10,741 nt of DNA from Thermoplasmatota archaeon (GCA_030836605.1 JAUPMC010000072.1:1-10741); one strand, 5' to 3'; positions 1-6,932 are shown, numbered from the stretch's first letter. Numbers and translations are program-made. The notes: a model not told the origin generated them from the sequence alone.

Positions 1-1
1 C

Positions 2-178
2 GCCGTGGTCCTCGAGCTGTCCACGGGCGCGAAGCTGGTCAGGCTGGCCCTGGACCCGCCCGCGTGCATGACCTCCGCCTTCGGCCAGGGGTTAGCGGTT
101 GAGTCGTCCCGATTCTCGCTCGTCATGGAGGCGTTCATCTCCGACGGCGAATGCCTCGTCTCCGTGGGGGTGGGGTGA
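2..178 (+). CDS. Partial hypothetical protein, C-terminal end only
   Basis: This reading frame is open from the window edge to a TGA at 176-178 and gives 58 residues of a protein whose start lies upstream. Nearly every codon ends in G or C, as in the clear genes of this window, so I take it as coding. The visible part alternates short hydrophobic stretches (AVVLELSTG, FSLVMEAFI) with polar turns and ends in SVGVG, which would suit a beta-rich extracellular or pilin-like domain, but no family motif is recognisable. Its stop overlaps the GTG start of the next gene (GTGA at 175-178), so the two are probably translated from one message and functionally linked. Function is unknown. Confidence 0.6.
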   Translation, partial: AVVLELSTGAKLVRLALDPPACMTSAFGQGLAVESSRFSLVMEAFISDGECLVSVGVG

Positions 179-636
179 CGGACTTCGTGGTGTCGAAGGT
201 CGTGATGTCCGTCTGCGCGCTGCTCGTGGCCGGTGGGCTGGCGGGGATCGTGGAGACCTCACTTGAGGCCGACCCCGGAGGAGACCTCGAGGACATCCTA
301 GGCGACCTCCAGGAGATGCTCTCCCGGCTGGCGTCGCACGGATGTGACTTCGACTTGACCTGGACCGTGCCCGCCCTCCCGTCCACGTCGGCGGTGCACA
401 TGTCGTTCGGGGACGGCCCAGTGGTCGCCAGAGCGGACGGCGTGACGAGGGCGGCGGAGATGTGGCCCGAGGTCCACACGTGGACCTGGGACGGGCGACC
501 GTTGAATATGACGGTCGTCGAGGAGCTCGACTCATCGAGCCCGAGGTTGGAGGCATGGACGGGGGACGCACTCGCCATCACGGCTTACGAAGTGCTGTTG
601 GACGACTGCCGCGAACTCCTCGTCTGCGTCCGTTGA
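175..636 (+). CDS. Small membrane-anchored or pilin-like hypothetical protein
   Basis: The protein has 153 residues if it starts at the GTG at 175. I prefer that start to the upstream ATG at 151 because it overlaps the previous stop as GTGA, a typical coupled arrangement. Residues about 8-26 (VVMSVCALLVAGGLAGIV and flanks) form one hydrophobic helix near the N terminus, so the rest is predicted to be outside the membrane. An acidic stretch follows (EADPGGDLEDILGDLQEML) and then a Trp- and Thr-rich, probably beta-stranded domain. Cysteines 57, 145 and 151 lie in the outer part. This resembles the shape of archaeal type IV pilin-like or minor secreted proteins, but I see no convincing prepilin cleavage motif and cannot name a family. 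The stop lies 2 nt from the stop of the convergent sufS gene. Confidence 0.6.
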   Translation: MTDFVVSKVVMSVCALLVAGGLAGIVETSLEADPGGDLEDILGDLQEMLSRLASHGCDFDLTWTVPALPSTSAVHMSFGDGPVVARADGVTRAAEMWPEVHTWTWDGRPLNMTVVEELDSSSPRLEAWTGDALAITAYEVLLDDCRELLVCVR

Positions 637-638
637 CC

Positions 639-1859
639 TCAGCGGCCCCGGAAGCCCTCAGCCAAGCCCTTCACAGACTCTGAGAACACGTCGGCCTCCT
701 CGGGAGTGTTGTACAGATACGCGGACGCGCGCGCACACCCCTGGAGCTTCAGCGCGTGGAACAGCGGGTGGCAGCAGTGCATCCCCGAGCGCATCATGAT
801 GTTCTTCGAGTTGTCCAGGATCATCGCGACGTCGTGGGGCGAGAGCCCTCGGACGTTGAAGCTGAATATACCGCCCCTCAGGTTCGGGTCGGACGGGCCG
901 ATCAGACTGACGCCGTCGACGCCCCTGAGCGCCCGCGTGATCCGGGAGTTGAGGGCGACCTCGTGGGCCCTGACCGCGTCCAATCCGACGGATGAGAGGT
1001 ATTCCAGCGCCGCCCCGGTCCCGATGATGCCAGAGTAGTTCTGCAGGCCCGTCTCGAACCTCTCGGGTGGCGGCAACAGGTTGTATGAGTCGTAGGTCGT
1101 ATCCACGACCCCGTGGCCCCCGCACATGATCGGGGGGATGTCGCCGACGGACCCGGACAGCGCGTAGAACAACCCGACCCCTGACGGCCCGAGCATCTTG
1201 TGGGCCGACGCTGCCATGAAGTCCACGCCCAGTCTGCTCACATCGATCTTCATGCTCGGCGCGGCCTGGGCCGCGTCCAGGAGCACCTTGGCACCATAGG
1301 AGTGCGCGATGTCCACTATCTCCTTCGCCGGGAGAGTGCACCCCGTCACGTTGGAGGTGAGGCACATGGCGACGAGCTTCACCTTCTTCGACATCGTCTC
1401 CTCGAAGGCCGACAGGTCGAACGTGAGGTCCTCGGAGGACCTCACCACCCTGTGCTTCAGGGAGTAAGTGTCCCTGGCCCTGAGGACCGGCACATGCACC
1501 GAGTTGTGCTCGTAGTCCGTCGTGACGATTTCGTCCCCCATCTTCCAGGGAAGGCCCATGATGACCGTGTTGAGCCCCTCGGTCGTGTTCTTGACGAAGG
1601 CCATCTCGGACGGGTCCTCGGCCCCGAAGAACGAGGCTGCCTTGGCCCTCACGTCATCACACCTGAGAGAGACCTCGGTCGCGAGCTTGTGCACGCTCCT
1701 GCCGGCGCAGGCGGGGAAGGACTCGTAGTACTCCGAGACCGCCTCGATGACCTGCCTCGGCCTGAGCGTCTGGCAGGCGTTGTCGAAGTATATTGGCGGC
1801 TTGCCACCGATCTCCTTGCCCAGCACCGGGAAGTCCCGTCTGATGCGCCCGACGTCCAT
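639..1859 (-). CDS. sufS: Cysteine desulfurase, group II (SufS/CsdA type)
   Basis: This PLP enzyme takes sulfur from L-cysteine as an enzyme persulfide and releases alanine, feeding iron-sulfur cluster or other sulfur-transfer pathways in the cytoplasm. The 406-residue length is normal for the family. Visible features are the N-terminal YFDNACQTLRP segment (about 24-34), the T-E-G-L-N PLP-phosphate region (about 93-97), DAAQ (195-198), and SAHKMLGPSG with the Schiff-base lysine at K221. The RSGMHCCHP segment (357-365) has C362 where group II enzymes carry the catalytic cysteine, in the short-loop context that separates SufS from IscS; a second cysteine, C363, follows it. The ATG at 1857-1859 has no Shine-Dalgarno sequence, but a TATA-like element about 30 nt upstream suggests a nearly leaderless mRNA. 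No sufB, sufC or sufD lies beside it. It is divergent from iscS and convergent with the gene at 175-636. Confidence 0.93.
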   Translation of the reverse strand: MDVGRIRRDFPVLGKEIGGKPPIYFDNACQTLRPRQVIEAVSEYYESFPACAGRSVHKLATEVSLRCDDVRAKAASFFGAEDPSEMAFVKNTTEGLNTVIMGLPWKMGDEIVTTDYEHNSVHVPVLRARDTYSLKHRVVRSSEDLTFDLSAFEETMSKKVKLVAMCLTSNVTGCTLPAKEIVDIAHSYGAKVLLDAAQAAPSMKIDVSRLGVDFMAASAHKMLGPSGVGLFYALSGSVGDIPPIMCGGHGVVDTTYDSYNLLPPPERFETGLQNYSGIIGTGAALEYLSSVGLDAVRAHEVALNSRITRALRGVDGVSLIGPSDPNLRGGIFSFNVRGLSPHDVAMILDNSKNIMMRSGMHCCHPLFHALKLQGCARASAYLYNTPEEADVFSESVKGLAEGFRGR

Positions 1860-1888
1860 CTAGTTCGGAGTCGCATGCCCATCGGCCG

Positions 1889-1897
1889 TATAAGTCC
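1889..1897 (-). promoter_or_regulatory. TATA-like promoter element for sufS
   Basis: On the minus strand this reads GGACTTATA, centred about 32 nt before the ATG at 1859. Archaeal initiation about 25 nt downstream of a TATA box would place the transcript start only a few bases before the ATG, which fits the missing Shine-Dalgarno sequence. This is inferred from sequence and spacing only. Confidence 0.5.
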
Positions 1898-1948
1898 TTT
1901 CCATCGTAGGCTGGCTCCGCGGGCCGACGCCTGGGCCATCACGGAGGC

Positions 1949-1959
1949 AAGTTTTAATG
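1949..1959 (+). promoter_or_regulatory. TATA-like promoter element for iscS
   Basis: The AT-rich AAGTTTTAATG in an otherwise GC-rich 128-bp gap is centred about 33 nt before the ATG at 1988. Initiation about 25 nt downstream would give a leader of under 10 nt. With the sufS element it makes a divergent promoter region serving both desulfurase genes. Confidence 0.55.
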
Positions 1960-1987
1960 GTATGGCTCCTCATCACCCTCGCTTGTC

Positions 1988-3202
1988 ATGACCGCCAGTC
2001 CGATGAAGCGCATCTACTTCGACCACAGCGCCACATCGAGGGTGTTGCCTGAGGTGTTCGAGGCGATGGCGCCCTTCTACACCGAGCGGTTCGGGAACGC
2101 GTCCAGCCTCCACTCGTTCGGCAGGGAGGCGAAGGCGTCCATGGAGATCGCGAGGAAGCACCTCGCGGCCCTCATCAACGCCGAGCCGAGCGAGATAATC
2201 TTCACGTCCGGCGGGACCGAGGCGGACAACCTAGCGGTGAAAGGCGTGGCCGCGTACAAGGGCAGGACCAAGGGACACATACTCACGACCTGCATCGAGC
2301 ACCACGCGGTCCTGGAATCGTGCGCCCACCTGAAGCGCTTCGGGTTCGAGGTCACTGAACTCCCAGTGTCCAAGGACGGGATCGTAGACCCCGGGGAGGC
2401 GGAGAAGGCCATGCGGGAGGACACCGTGCTCGTATCGGTCATGGCCGCGAACAACGAGATAGGCACTATCCAGCCCATACGACAGATAGGGGCCTTGGCC
2501 AGGTCCAGGGGCATACCGTTCCACACGGACGCCGTCCAGGCCATCGGCAAGATGGACATAGACGTCAAGAGGGACAACATCGACCTCCTGGCGCTCTCGG
2601 GGCACAAGTTCCACGGCCCCAAGGGCATCGGGGCACTCTACGTCCGCAAGGGCACGAAGATAGAGCCCCAGATACACGGCGGGGGGCACGAGCGCGGGCT
2701 CAGGTCGTCCACGGAGAACGTCCCGGGGATAGTGGGTCTGGGCAAGGCGGCCGAGGTCGCCAAGCGGGACTTCGCCAGCACCACAGAGTCCATGAAGGGG
2801 ATCAGGGACAGGATCATCCAGAGGGTCCCCGAGGTGGTCCCGAGGGCGTACCTGAACGGCCACAGGACCCAGAGGCTCGTCAACAACGTCAACTTCAGGT
2901 TCGATTTCATCGAGGGCGAGGCGCTCATGCTCCAGCTCGACATGAAGGGCATCGCTGTGTCCACGGGCTCGGCGTGCTCGACAGGGTCGCTCGAACCGTC
3001 GCACGTGCTCATGGCCCTCGGGCTCAAGCACGAGCAGGCCCACGGGAACCTCCGCCTGACCGTAGGTAGGGAAAACACCTATGAGGAAGTAGACCGTTTC
3101 CTTGAAGTGCTGCCCGGGATCGTTTCCAGGTTGAGGGAGATATCGCCCCTGAACGAGGAGACGGCGAAGGGCGGGAGAGAGGGTGGCAGCTGTGTACAGT
3201 GA
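1988..3202 (+). CDS. iscS: Cysteine desulfurase, group I (IscS/NifS type)
   Basis: This PLP-dependent enzyme converts L-cysteine to alanine and passes the sulfane sulfur to the IscU scaffold and possibly to tRNA-thiolation enzymes. The 404 residues show the group I plan: YFDHSATS near the N terminus (10-17), SGGTEADN (74-81) for PLP phosphate, the EHH segment with H105 stacking on PLP, DAVQ (181-184), SGHKFHGPKG with the Schiff-base lysine K207, and the mobile-loop STGSACSTGS motif with catalytic C330. The long loop around C330 is the IscS hallmark and differs from the neighbouring SufS. The tail after about residue 385 (ETAKGGREGGSCVQ) is charged and poorly conserved; its C402 is not the catalytic residue. 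The ATG at 1988 fits the TATA spacing; an in-frame ATG at 2003 (MKRIYFDHSAT) is possible. The 3' end overlaps iscU, implying coupled translation and a working IscS-IscU pair. Confidence 0.95.
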   Translation: MTASPMKRIYFDHSATSRVLPEVFEAMAPFYTERFGNASSLHSFGREAKASMEIARKHLAALINAEPSEIIFTSGGTEADNLAVKGVAAYKGRTKGHILTTCIEHHAVLESCAHLKRFGFEVTELPVSKDGIVDPGEAEKAMREDTVLVSVMAANNEIGTIQPIRQIGALARSRGIPFHTDAVQAIGKMDIDVKRDNIDLLALSGHKFHGPKGIGALYVRKGTKIEPQIHGGGHERGLRSSTENVPGIVGLGKAAEVAKRDFASTTESMKGIRDRIIQRVPEVVPRAYLNGHRTQRLVNNVNFRFDFIEGEALMLQLDMKGIAVSTGSACSTGSLEPSHVLMALGLKHEQAHGNLRLTVGRENTYEEVDRFLEVLPGIVSRLREISPLNEETAKGGREGGSCVQ

Positions 3203-3569
3203 GAAGGTCATGGACCACTTCGCCAACCCGAGGAACGTGGGCGAGATACCGGACGCGGACGGGATCGGAAAAGTGGGGAACCCGCAGTGCGGGGACGTCA
3301 TGTGGCTCTACATCAAGGTCAAGGACAACATCATCACCGACATCAAGTTCAAGACATTCGGCTGCGGGGCGGCCATCGCGACCAGCTCCATGATCACGGA
3401 GATGGCCAAGGGCAAGACACTGGACGAGGCGAAGAAGATATCCAGGCAGGATGTCGCGACCTCGCTGGACGGGCTGCCGCCGCAGAAGCTGCACTGCTCG
3501 AACCTGGCCTCGGACGCGCTCAGGGAGGCAATCAAGGACTACGAGGCGAAGAAGGCCGCCAAGGCCTGA
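3192..3569 (+). CDS. iscU: Iron-sulfur cluster scaffold IscU (NifU N-domain type)
   Basis: IscU receives sulfur from IscS and iron, builds a [2Fe-2S] cluster and hands it to client proteins. I chose the GTG at 3192 because it gives MYSEKVMDHFANPRNVGEI, the usual family N terminus; a GTG at 3183 in the same frame would add three residues and has a purine-rich upstream stretch of its own. With the 3192 start the protein has 125 residues. The three cluster-ligand cysteines are present: C33 in NPQCGDVM (with the stabilising D35), C58 in TFGCGAAIATSS and C102 in LHCSNLA. The LPPQK segment before C102 matches the place where bacterial IscU carries its HscA-binding LPPVK, although no hscA or hscB is visible here. 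The gene starts inside the 3' end of iscS, which ends at 3202. No ferredoxin, A-type carrier or iscR is nearby, so this is a minimal ISC unit. Confidence 0.93.
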   Translation: MYSEKVMDHFANPRNVGEIPDADGIGKVGNPQCGDVMWLYIKVKDNIITDIKFKTFGCGAAIATSSMITEMAKGKTLDEAKKISRQDVATSLDGLPPQKLHCSNLASDALREAIKDYEAKKAAKA

Positions 3570-3626
3570 CCCGCGCCCCCGACGTCCCCAGCAAAGTACT
3601 TCTATCCCGAGGGGCAATCAGCACCG

Positions 3627-4550
3627 ATGGCCATGGCTGACCTGGGCGTGGACTTGTGCGGTCTGAGGCTGCGGAACCCCACCATGCTAGCGTCAGGCGT
3701 TCTCGACGAGACCGCTGGGACGATGGTCGAGGTCGCCAGGGCGGGCGCCGGGGCGGTCGTGACGAAGTCCGTGGGCAGGTCGCCCAGGGAGGGACACGCG
3801 AACCCGTGCGTCGTCGAGCTCGAGGTCGGGCTACTGAACGCCATGGGGCTTCCGAACCCTGGCATCGAGTACTTCTCCGAGGAAGTCAAGGCGGTCAAGA
3901 GGGAGGGTGTGACGGTCGTCGGGAGCGTCATAGGCGGCTCCGAGGACGAGCTGGCCGAAGTGGCCGCGCTGATGGCCGCGGCCGGCGCGGACGCCGTCGA
4001 GCTGAACCTCAGCTGCCCGCACGCGAAAGGGCTGGGCACGGAGATAGGGTCGACCCCCGAGGACGTCGAGCGCGTCTGCAGGAGGGTGAGGGATGTGGTC
4101 AAGGTCCCGCTGTTCGCCAAGCTGACCCCGAACACATCATCCATATCCAACCTGGCGAAGGCCGCGGAGAGGGGCGGCGCGGACGCCGTGGTCGCGATCA
4201 ACACGCTCAAGGGGATGGCGATATCCCCGGAGGCGGGGATGCCCGTCCTGGCCAACCGGTTCGGGGGGCTGTCCGGGCCCGCCATACGGCCAGTGGGCGT
4301 CAGGTGCGTGTACGAGATATACGACGCGGTCGAGATACCCATCATGGGCGTGGGCGGGATCTCGACTGGCAGGGACGCGCTCGAGTACATCATGGCCGGG
4401 GCGAGCGCGGTGCAGGTCGGCACCGCCGTCTGGACCCGCGGGCCCGCTGTGTTCAAGTCGATATGCGAGGATGTCTCGCGGTTCATGGACGAGTACGGCT
4501 ACTCGAAGGTCGGGGACATGGTGGGGGTCGCTCATGGCACCAGGCCTTAG
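3627..4550 (+). CDS. pyrD: Dihydroorotate dehydrogenase, catalytic subunit (class 1B)
   Basis: This FMN flavoprotein oxidises dihydroorotate to orotate, the fourth step of UMP synthesis; in class 1B the electrons leave through PyrK to NAD+. The 307 residues form a TIM-barrel domain. Visible motifs are LRNPTMLASGVL at the N terminus (15-26), K47 in VVTKSVG, NAMGLPNPG (71-79), ELNLSCPH with the class 1 catalytic base C130, FAKLTPN with K165, AINTLKGM (190-197), GGLSGPAIRP (213-222) and the FMN-phosphate region GVGGISTGRDALE (241-253). Use of cysteine rather than serine as base, together with the adjacent pyrK, places it in class 1B. Two ATGs (3627 and 3633) are possible starts. It lies 57 nt after iscU, with no convincing TATA box between, so it may be cotranscribed with the Fe-S genes. 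It overlaps pyrK by 17 nt. Confidence 0.94.
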   Translation: MAMADLGVDLCGLRLRNPTMLASGVLDETAGTMVEVARAGAGAVVTKSVGRSPREGHANPCVVELEVGLLNAMGLPNPGIEYFSEEVKAVKREGVTVVGSVIGGSEDELAEVAALMAAAGADAVELNLSCPHAKGLGTEIGSTPEDVERVCRRVRDVVKVPLFAKLTPNTSSISNLAKAAERGGADAVVAINTLKGMAISPEAGMPVLANRFGGLSGPAIRPVGVRCVYEIYDAVEIPIMGVGGISTGRDALEYIMAGASAVQVGTAVWTRGPAVFKSICEDVSRFMDEYGYSKVGDMVGVAHGTRP

Positions 4551-5316
4551 GATGGTCAGAGTCGCGGAGCACCGAGACGAGAGCCGCTCCGTCAAGACGA
4601 TGAGGTTCCAGGGCAGGATGGAGGCGCGCCCAGGGCAGTTCGTCATGGTCTGGGTCCCTGGAGTGGACGAGTTCCCGATGTCGCTGTCGCACACGGGTGA
4701 GAGGTTCGGGATCACATATCAGGTGCTCGGGGACGGCACGAAGGCGCTCTCCAAACTCACTGAGGGCGACGTGGTAGGCATAAGGGGGCCTTTCGGGAGA
4801 GGGTTCTCCGAGGCGGGCAAGCGCCTCCTCGTCGTCGCGGGAGGAGTGGGCATCGCCCCGACGGCCCCGTTGGTGGAGGCCGCGACGAAGGCTGGGAAGG
4901 AGGTGCACCTGGTGCTCGGGGCCAAGTCCGCCGAGGAGCTGGTGTTCGAGAAGAGGTGCGCCGAGTCTGGGGCGAGGGTCCACGTGTCGACGGACGACGG
5001 CAGCAAGGGATACGCGGGCTTCGCCACCGGGCTGGCGTCCTCGCTCCTCGAGAAGGACGCGTTCGACGCGGTCTACACTTGCGGCCCCGAGAGGATGATC
5101 ACGACGATGATGGGCATATGCAAGGAGAGACGGCTGCCCATGCAGGCGTCGGTCGAGCGCATCATGAAGTGCGGGATAGGGGTGTGCGACTCGTGCGCGT
5201 TGGACGGGAAGCACGTCTGCACCGATGGCCCGGTGTTCGGCCTCGACGAGCTCGAGAGGTTCAAGGAACTCGGGAAGACGAGGTTGGACAGGACGGGCAG
5301 GAAGACAGGCATCTGA
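4534..5316 (+). CDS. pyrK: Dihydroorotate dehydrogenase electron-transfer subunit PyrK
   Basis: PyrK carries FAD and a [2Fe-2S] cluster and passes electrons from PyrD's FMN to NAD+. The 260-residue protein follows the ferredoxin-reductase plan: an N-terminal beta-barrel with the flavin-binding FPMSLSH segment (47-53), a nucleotide-binding domain with VVAGGVGIAPTAPLVEAA (100-117), YTCGPERM (181-188), and a C-terminal cluster region. The cluster ligands are C213, C218, C221 and C229, the CX4CX2CX7C pattern of PyrK, in CGIGVCDSCALDGKHVC followed by TDGPVF. I chose the ATG at 4534 because a G-rich ribosome-binding stretch (GGTGGGGG, 4520-4527) precedes it at good spacing; MVRVAEHRDE at 4552 is an alternative. 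The frame stays open upstream but is then only a shadow of pyrD. The 17-nt overlap with pyrD implies coupled synthesis of the two subunits. Confidence 0.94.
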   Translation: MAPGLRMVRVAEHRDESRSVKTMRFQGRMEARPGQFVMVWVPGVDEFPMSLSHTGERFGITYQVLGDGTKALSKLTEGDVVGIRGPFGRGFSEAGKRLLVVAGGVGIAPTAPLVEAATKAGKEVHLVLGAKSAEELVFEKRCAESGARVHVSTDDGSKGYAGFATGLASSLLEKDAFDAVYTCGPERMITTMMGICKERRLPMQASVERIMKCGIGVCDSCALDGKHVCTDGPVFGLDELERFKELGKTRLDRTGRKTGI

Positions 5317-5431
5317 GCAGGGCCGCGGGCTGCGGATATCGTACCTGGAATCTCGTTTTCGGATTTAGGAACACCTCAAAACGGATTATCTGGCACAGGC
5401 ATCCAACCACTCCGATGGCAGGTGCGATACC

Positions 5432-5439
5432 CTTTTTAA
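5432..5439 (+). promoter_or_regulatory. TATA box for the small Cys-rich gene
   Basis: CTTTTTAA stands out in GC-rich sequence, centred about 41 nt before the GTG at 5477. The predicted transcript start near 5461 would leave a leader of about 16 nt holding the GAGGG ribosome-binding site at 5467-5471. The rest of the gap after pyrK (5317-5431) shows only a short weak hairpin followed by TCGTTTTCGG at about 5353-5362, a possible pyrK terminator. Confidence 0.6.
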
Positions 5440-5476
5440 CATGATGCGCTAAGCCAGTGTCACAACGAGGGATAGG

Positions 5477-5629
5477 GTGCCAGAAAACGTGGCAAAATGG
5501 AACGAGAAGTACGAGCAGATTGAGACCTCGTGCCGCGTGAAGTATCACTGCACGCCGTGCACGTACCCGAACTGCCAGAGACAGGTCAGGTTGAAGAAGA
5601 ACCTGGCGAAGACTTTCGGAAAGGCTTGA
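5477..5629 (+). CDS. Small four-cysteine protein, putative metal-binding (50 aa)
   Basis: A short open frame starts at GTG and gives a 50-residue protein beginning MPENVAKWNEKYEQ. Four cysteines, C19, C25, C28 and C33, are arranged as CX5CX2CX4C within RVKYHCTPCTYPNC, with H24 next to C25. That pattern suits one zinc or Fe-S site in a mini-domain. The flanks are an amphipathic N-terminal stretch and a basic C terminus (RQVRLKKNLAKTFGK) that could contact nucleic acid or a partner protein. Support for a real gene comes from the upstream TATA box, a GAGGG Shine-Dalgarno sequence 5 nt before GTG, GC-biased third codon positions and a strong hairpin after the stop. I do not recognise the family. 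It may be cut off from normal annotation by its size. Metal binding and any regulatory role are inference. Confidence 0.72.
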   Translation: MPENVAKWNEKYEQIETSCRVKYHCTPCTYPNCQRQVRLKKNLAKTFGKA

Positions 5630-5669
5630 GCTAGTTACGTACGCAAACCCTTTGACAAACCACCACACC

Positions 5670-5694
5670 ATCGGGCCCGCGACCCGGGCCCGAT
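5670..5694. terminator. Perfect 10-bp hairpin between convergent genes
   Basis: ATCGGGCCCG and CGGGCCCGAT are perfect complements separated by five bases. The hairpin lies 40 nt after the stop of the small Cys-rich gene and directly after the stop codon of the convergent homocitrate synthase gene, so it could act on both strands. There is no long T-tract on the + side beyond TCATCATCCCTTCTTCT, so the terminator role is inferred from position and symmetry. Confidence 0.55.
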
Positions 5695-5696
5695 CA

Positions 5697-6902
5697 TCAT
5701 CCCTTCTTCTCGACGCAATCGGGGTTCGGCGCGGGCCTCCCGACCACATCGTTCACGATGCTCCAGAACTCGTCGTCCGAGACCCGGCCATGCTCCTCGC
5801 CCGCCCGCTTTATGGCCCGGACGATGTCACATATCTGCTCCTGAGAGGCCGACACGCCCTTCTCATCCAAGCGGCTCTTAACGATGTGGGTCCCCGAGTG
5901 CTTCCCGAGGACCAGCCTCCGCCTGTTGCCCACTTCCTCCGGGTTGACGCACTCGTAGGTCATCGGGCAGCTCAGGACCGCCGCGACGTGTATCCCGGAC
6001 TCGTGTGAGAACGCGTTCGGGCCCACCCAGGGCTGGTTCGCGGGCATCGGCAACCTTGCCGCCTCGAACACCGTCCTCGCGAGGTCCGTCAAGCCGTCGG
6101 TCTTAATCCCGATGTCCTTCTTGTACAGGTGCTTCAGGGCCATGACAAACTGCTCCAGGGAGACGTTACCGGCCCTCTCGCCTATGCCCCCGACCGTCGT
6201 CGCTATGGCCTCCGCCCCAGCCGACAGCGCGGCCACGGCGTTCACGGTCGCCAGGCCGAAGTCGTTGTGCAGGTGGGCCGAGAGGGGCAGCTTCGTCTTC
6301 TCCCTCAGACTGGATACGATGTACTGGACCGCCTCCGGCCCCCCGCAGCCGAGCGTGTCCGTAATGCCTAGCCTCGCCGCGCCCGCATGCTCGCACCTCC
6401 CGAACATGTCCGCCATGAAGGAGACGTCCGACCTGGTGCTGTCTTCCGAGCTCATGCTGGCCTTCAGGCCGTGCGCGCTGGCGTAATCGACCGCCTCGAC
6501 CGCCTTCTCCAGCACCTGCTCCCGGGTCATCTTCAGCTTGTACCGGAGGTGCAGGTCGCTCGTGGCGATGAAGAGAAGCACCATGTCGACATCGCAGTCG
6601 ACCGCGGCGTCGATATCCTGCTTCAGGGCCCGGGACAGGCAGAGTACTTCCGCGTCCAGGCCGAGGGAGGCGACTTCCTTGACCGCGGCCTTCTCAGATT
6701 CGGACACCGCTGGGAACCCGGCCTCTATCTGGTGCACGCCGACCTCGTCCAGCTTCCTCGCTATCGATGTCTTCTGCTCGAGCGTGAAGTGCACCCCGGG
6801 CATCTGCTCCCCGTCCCTGAGCGTGCTGTCGTAGACCACGACTTTCTCGGGGAGGCGGAGCTTCGCCGCGGCGTTGTACGGGCTGACGGCGGAGAACCTC
6901 AC
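5697..6902 (-). CDS. aksA: Homocitrate synthase (AksA-like), LeuA/NifV family
   Basis: Members of this family condense acetyl-CoA with a 2-oxo acid; the AksA/NifV type uses 2-oxoglutarate to make homocitrate, for coenzyme B synthesis in methanogens or for lysine synthesis elsewhere. The 401 residues start with AVSPYN, typical of the archaeal AksA/LeuA-like group, followed by YDSTLRDGEQMPGV (24-37) with catalytic R29 and metal ligand D30, FIATSDLHLRYK (111-122), HLHNDFG with metal-binding H210 and H212, GGIGERAGN (238-246), and HESGIH with H300. The C-terminal regulatory domain of true 2-isopropylmalate or citramalate synthases (about 500 residues) is absent, which favours homocitrate synthase. 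Substrate choice cannot be settled by eye, and 2-isopropylmalate remains possible. The GTG start at 6902 lies about 26 nt from a TATA box, so the mRNA should be leaderless. Two TGA stops stand in tandem (5699-5694). Confidence 0.85.
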   Translation of the reverse strand: MRFSAVSPYNAAAKLRLPEKVVVYDSTLRDGEQMPGVHFTLEQKTSIARKLDEVGVHQIEAGFPAVSESEKAAVKEVASLGLDAEVLCLSRALKQDIDAAVDCDVDMVLLFIATSDLHLRYKLKMTREQVLEKAVEAVDYASAHGLKASMSSEDSTRSDVSFMADMFGRCEHAGAARLGITDTLGCGGPEAVQYIVSSLREKTKLPLSAHLHNDFGLATVNAVAALSAGAEAIATTVGGIGERAGNVSLEQFVMALKHLYKKDIGIKTDGLTDLARTVFEAARLPMPANQPWVGPNAFSHESGIHVAAVLSCPMTYECVNPEEVGNRRRLVLGKHSGTHIVKSRLDEKGVSASQEQICDIVRAIKRAGEEHGRVSDDEFWSIVNDVVGRPAPNPDCVEKKG

Positions 6903-6923
6903 GCTGGCAAAATCGTATGATGA

Positions 6924-6932
6924 CTATTTATC
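6924..6932 (-). promoter_or_regulatory. TATA box for the homocitrate synthase gene
   Basis: The minus strand reads TGATAAATA here, centred about 26 nt upstream of the GTG at 6902. That is the archaeal TATA-to-start distance, so transcription should begin at or very near the start codon. This supports the GTG as the true start. Confidence 0.65.

Noticed and set aside
2231..3301. Long antisense frame opposite iscS
   Set aside because: High GC content keeps antisense frames open; the + strand encodes a complete IscS with all catalytic residues.
4471..4533. Upstream start for PyrK
   Set aside because: This part reads through the 3' end of pyrD in another frame and gives residues unlike any PyrK N terminus; the ATG at 4534 has a ribosome-binding site.
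4483..5214. Long antisense frame opposite pyrK
   Set aside because: Same GC effect; the product is His-, Arg- and Pro-rich without motifs, while the + strand is a clear PyrK.
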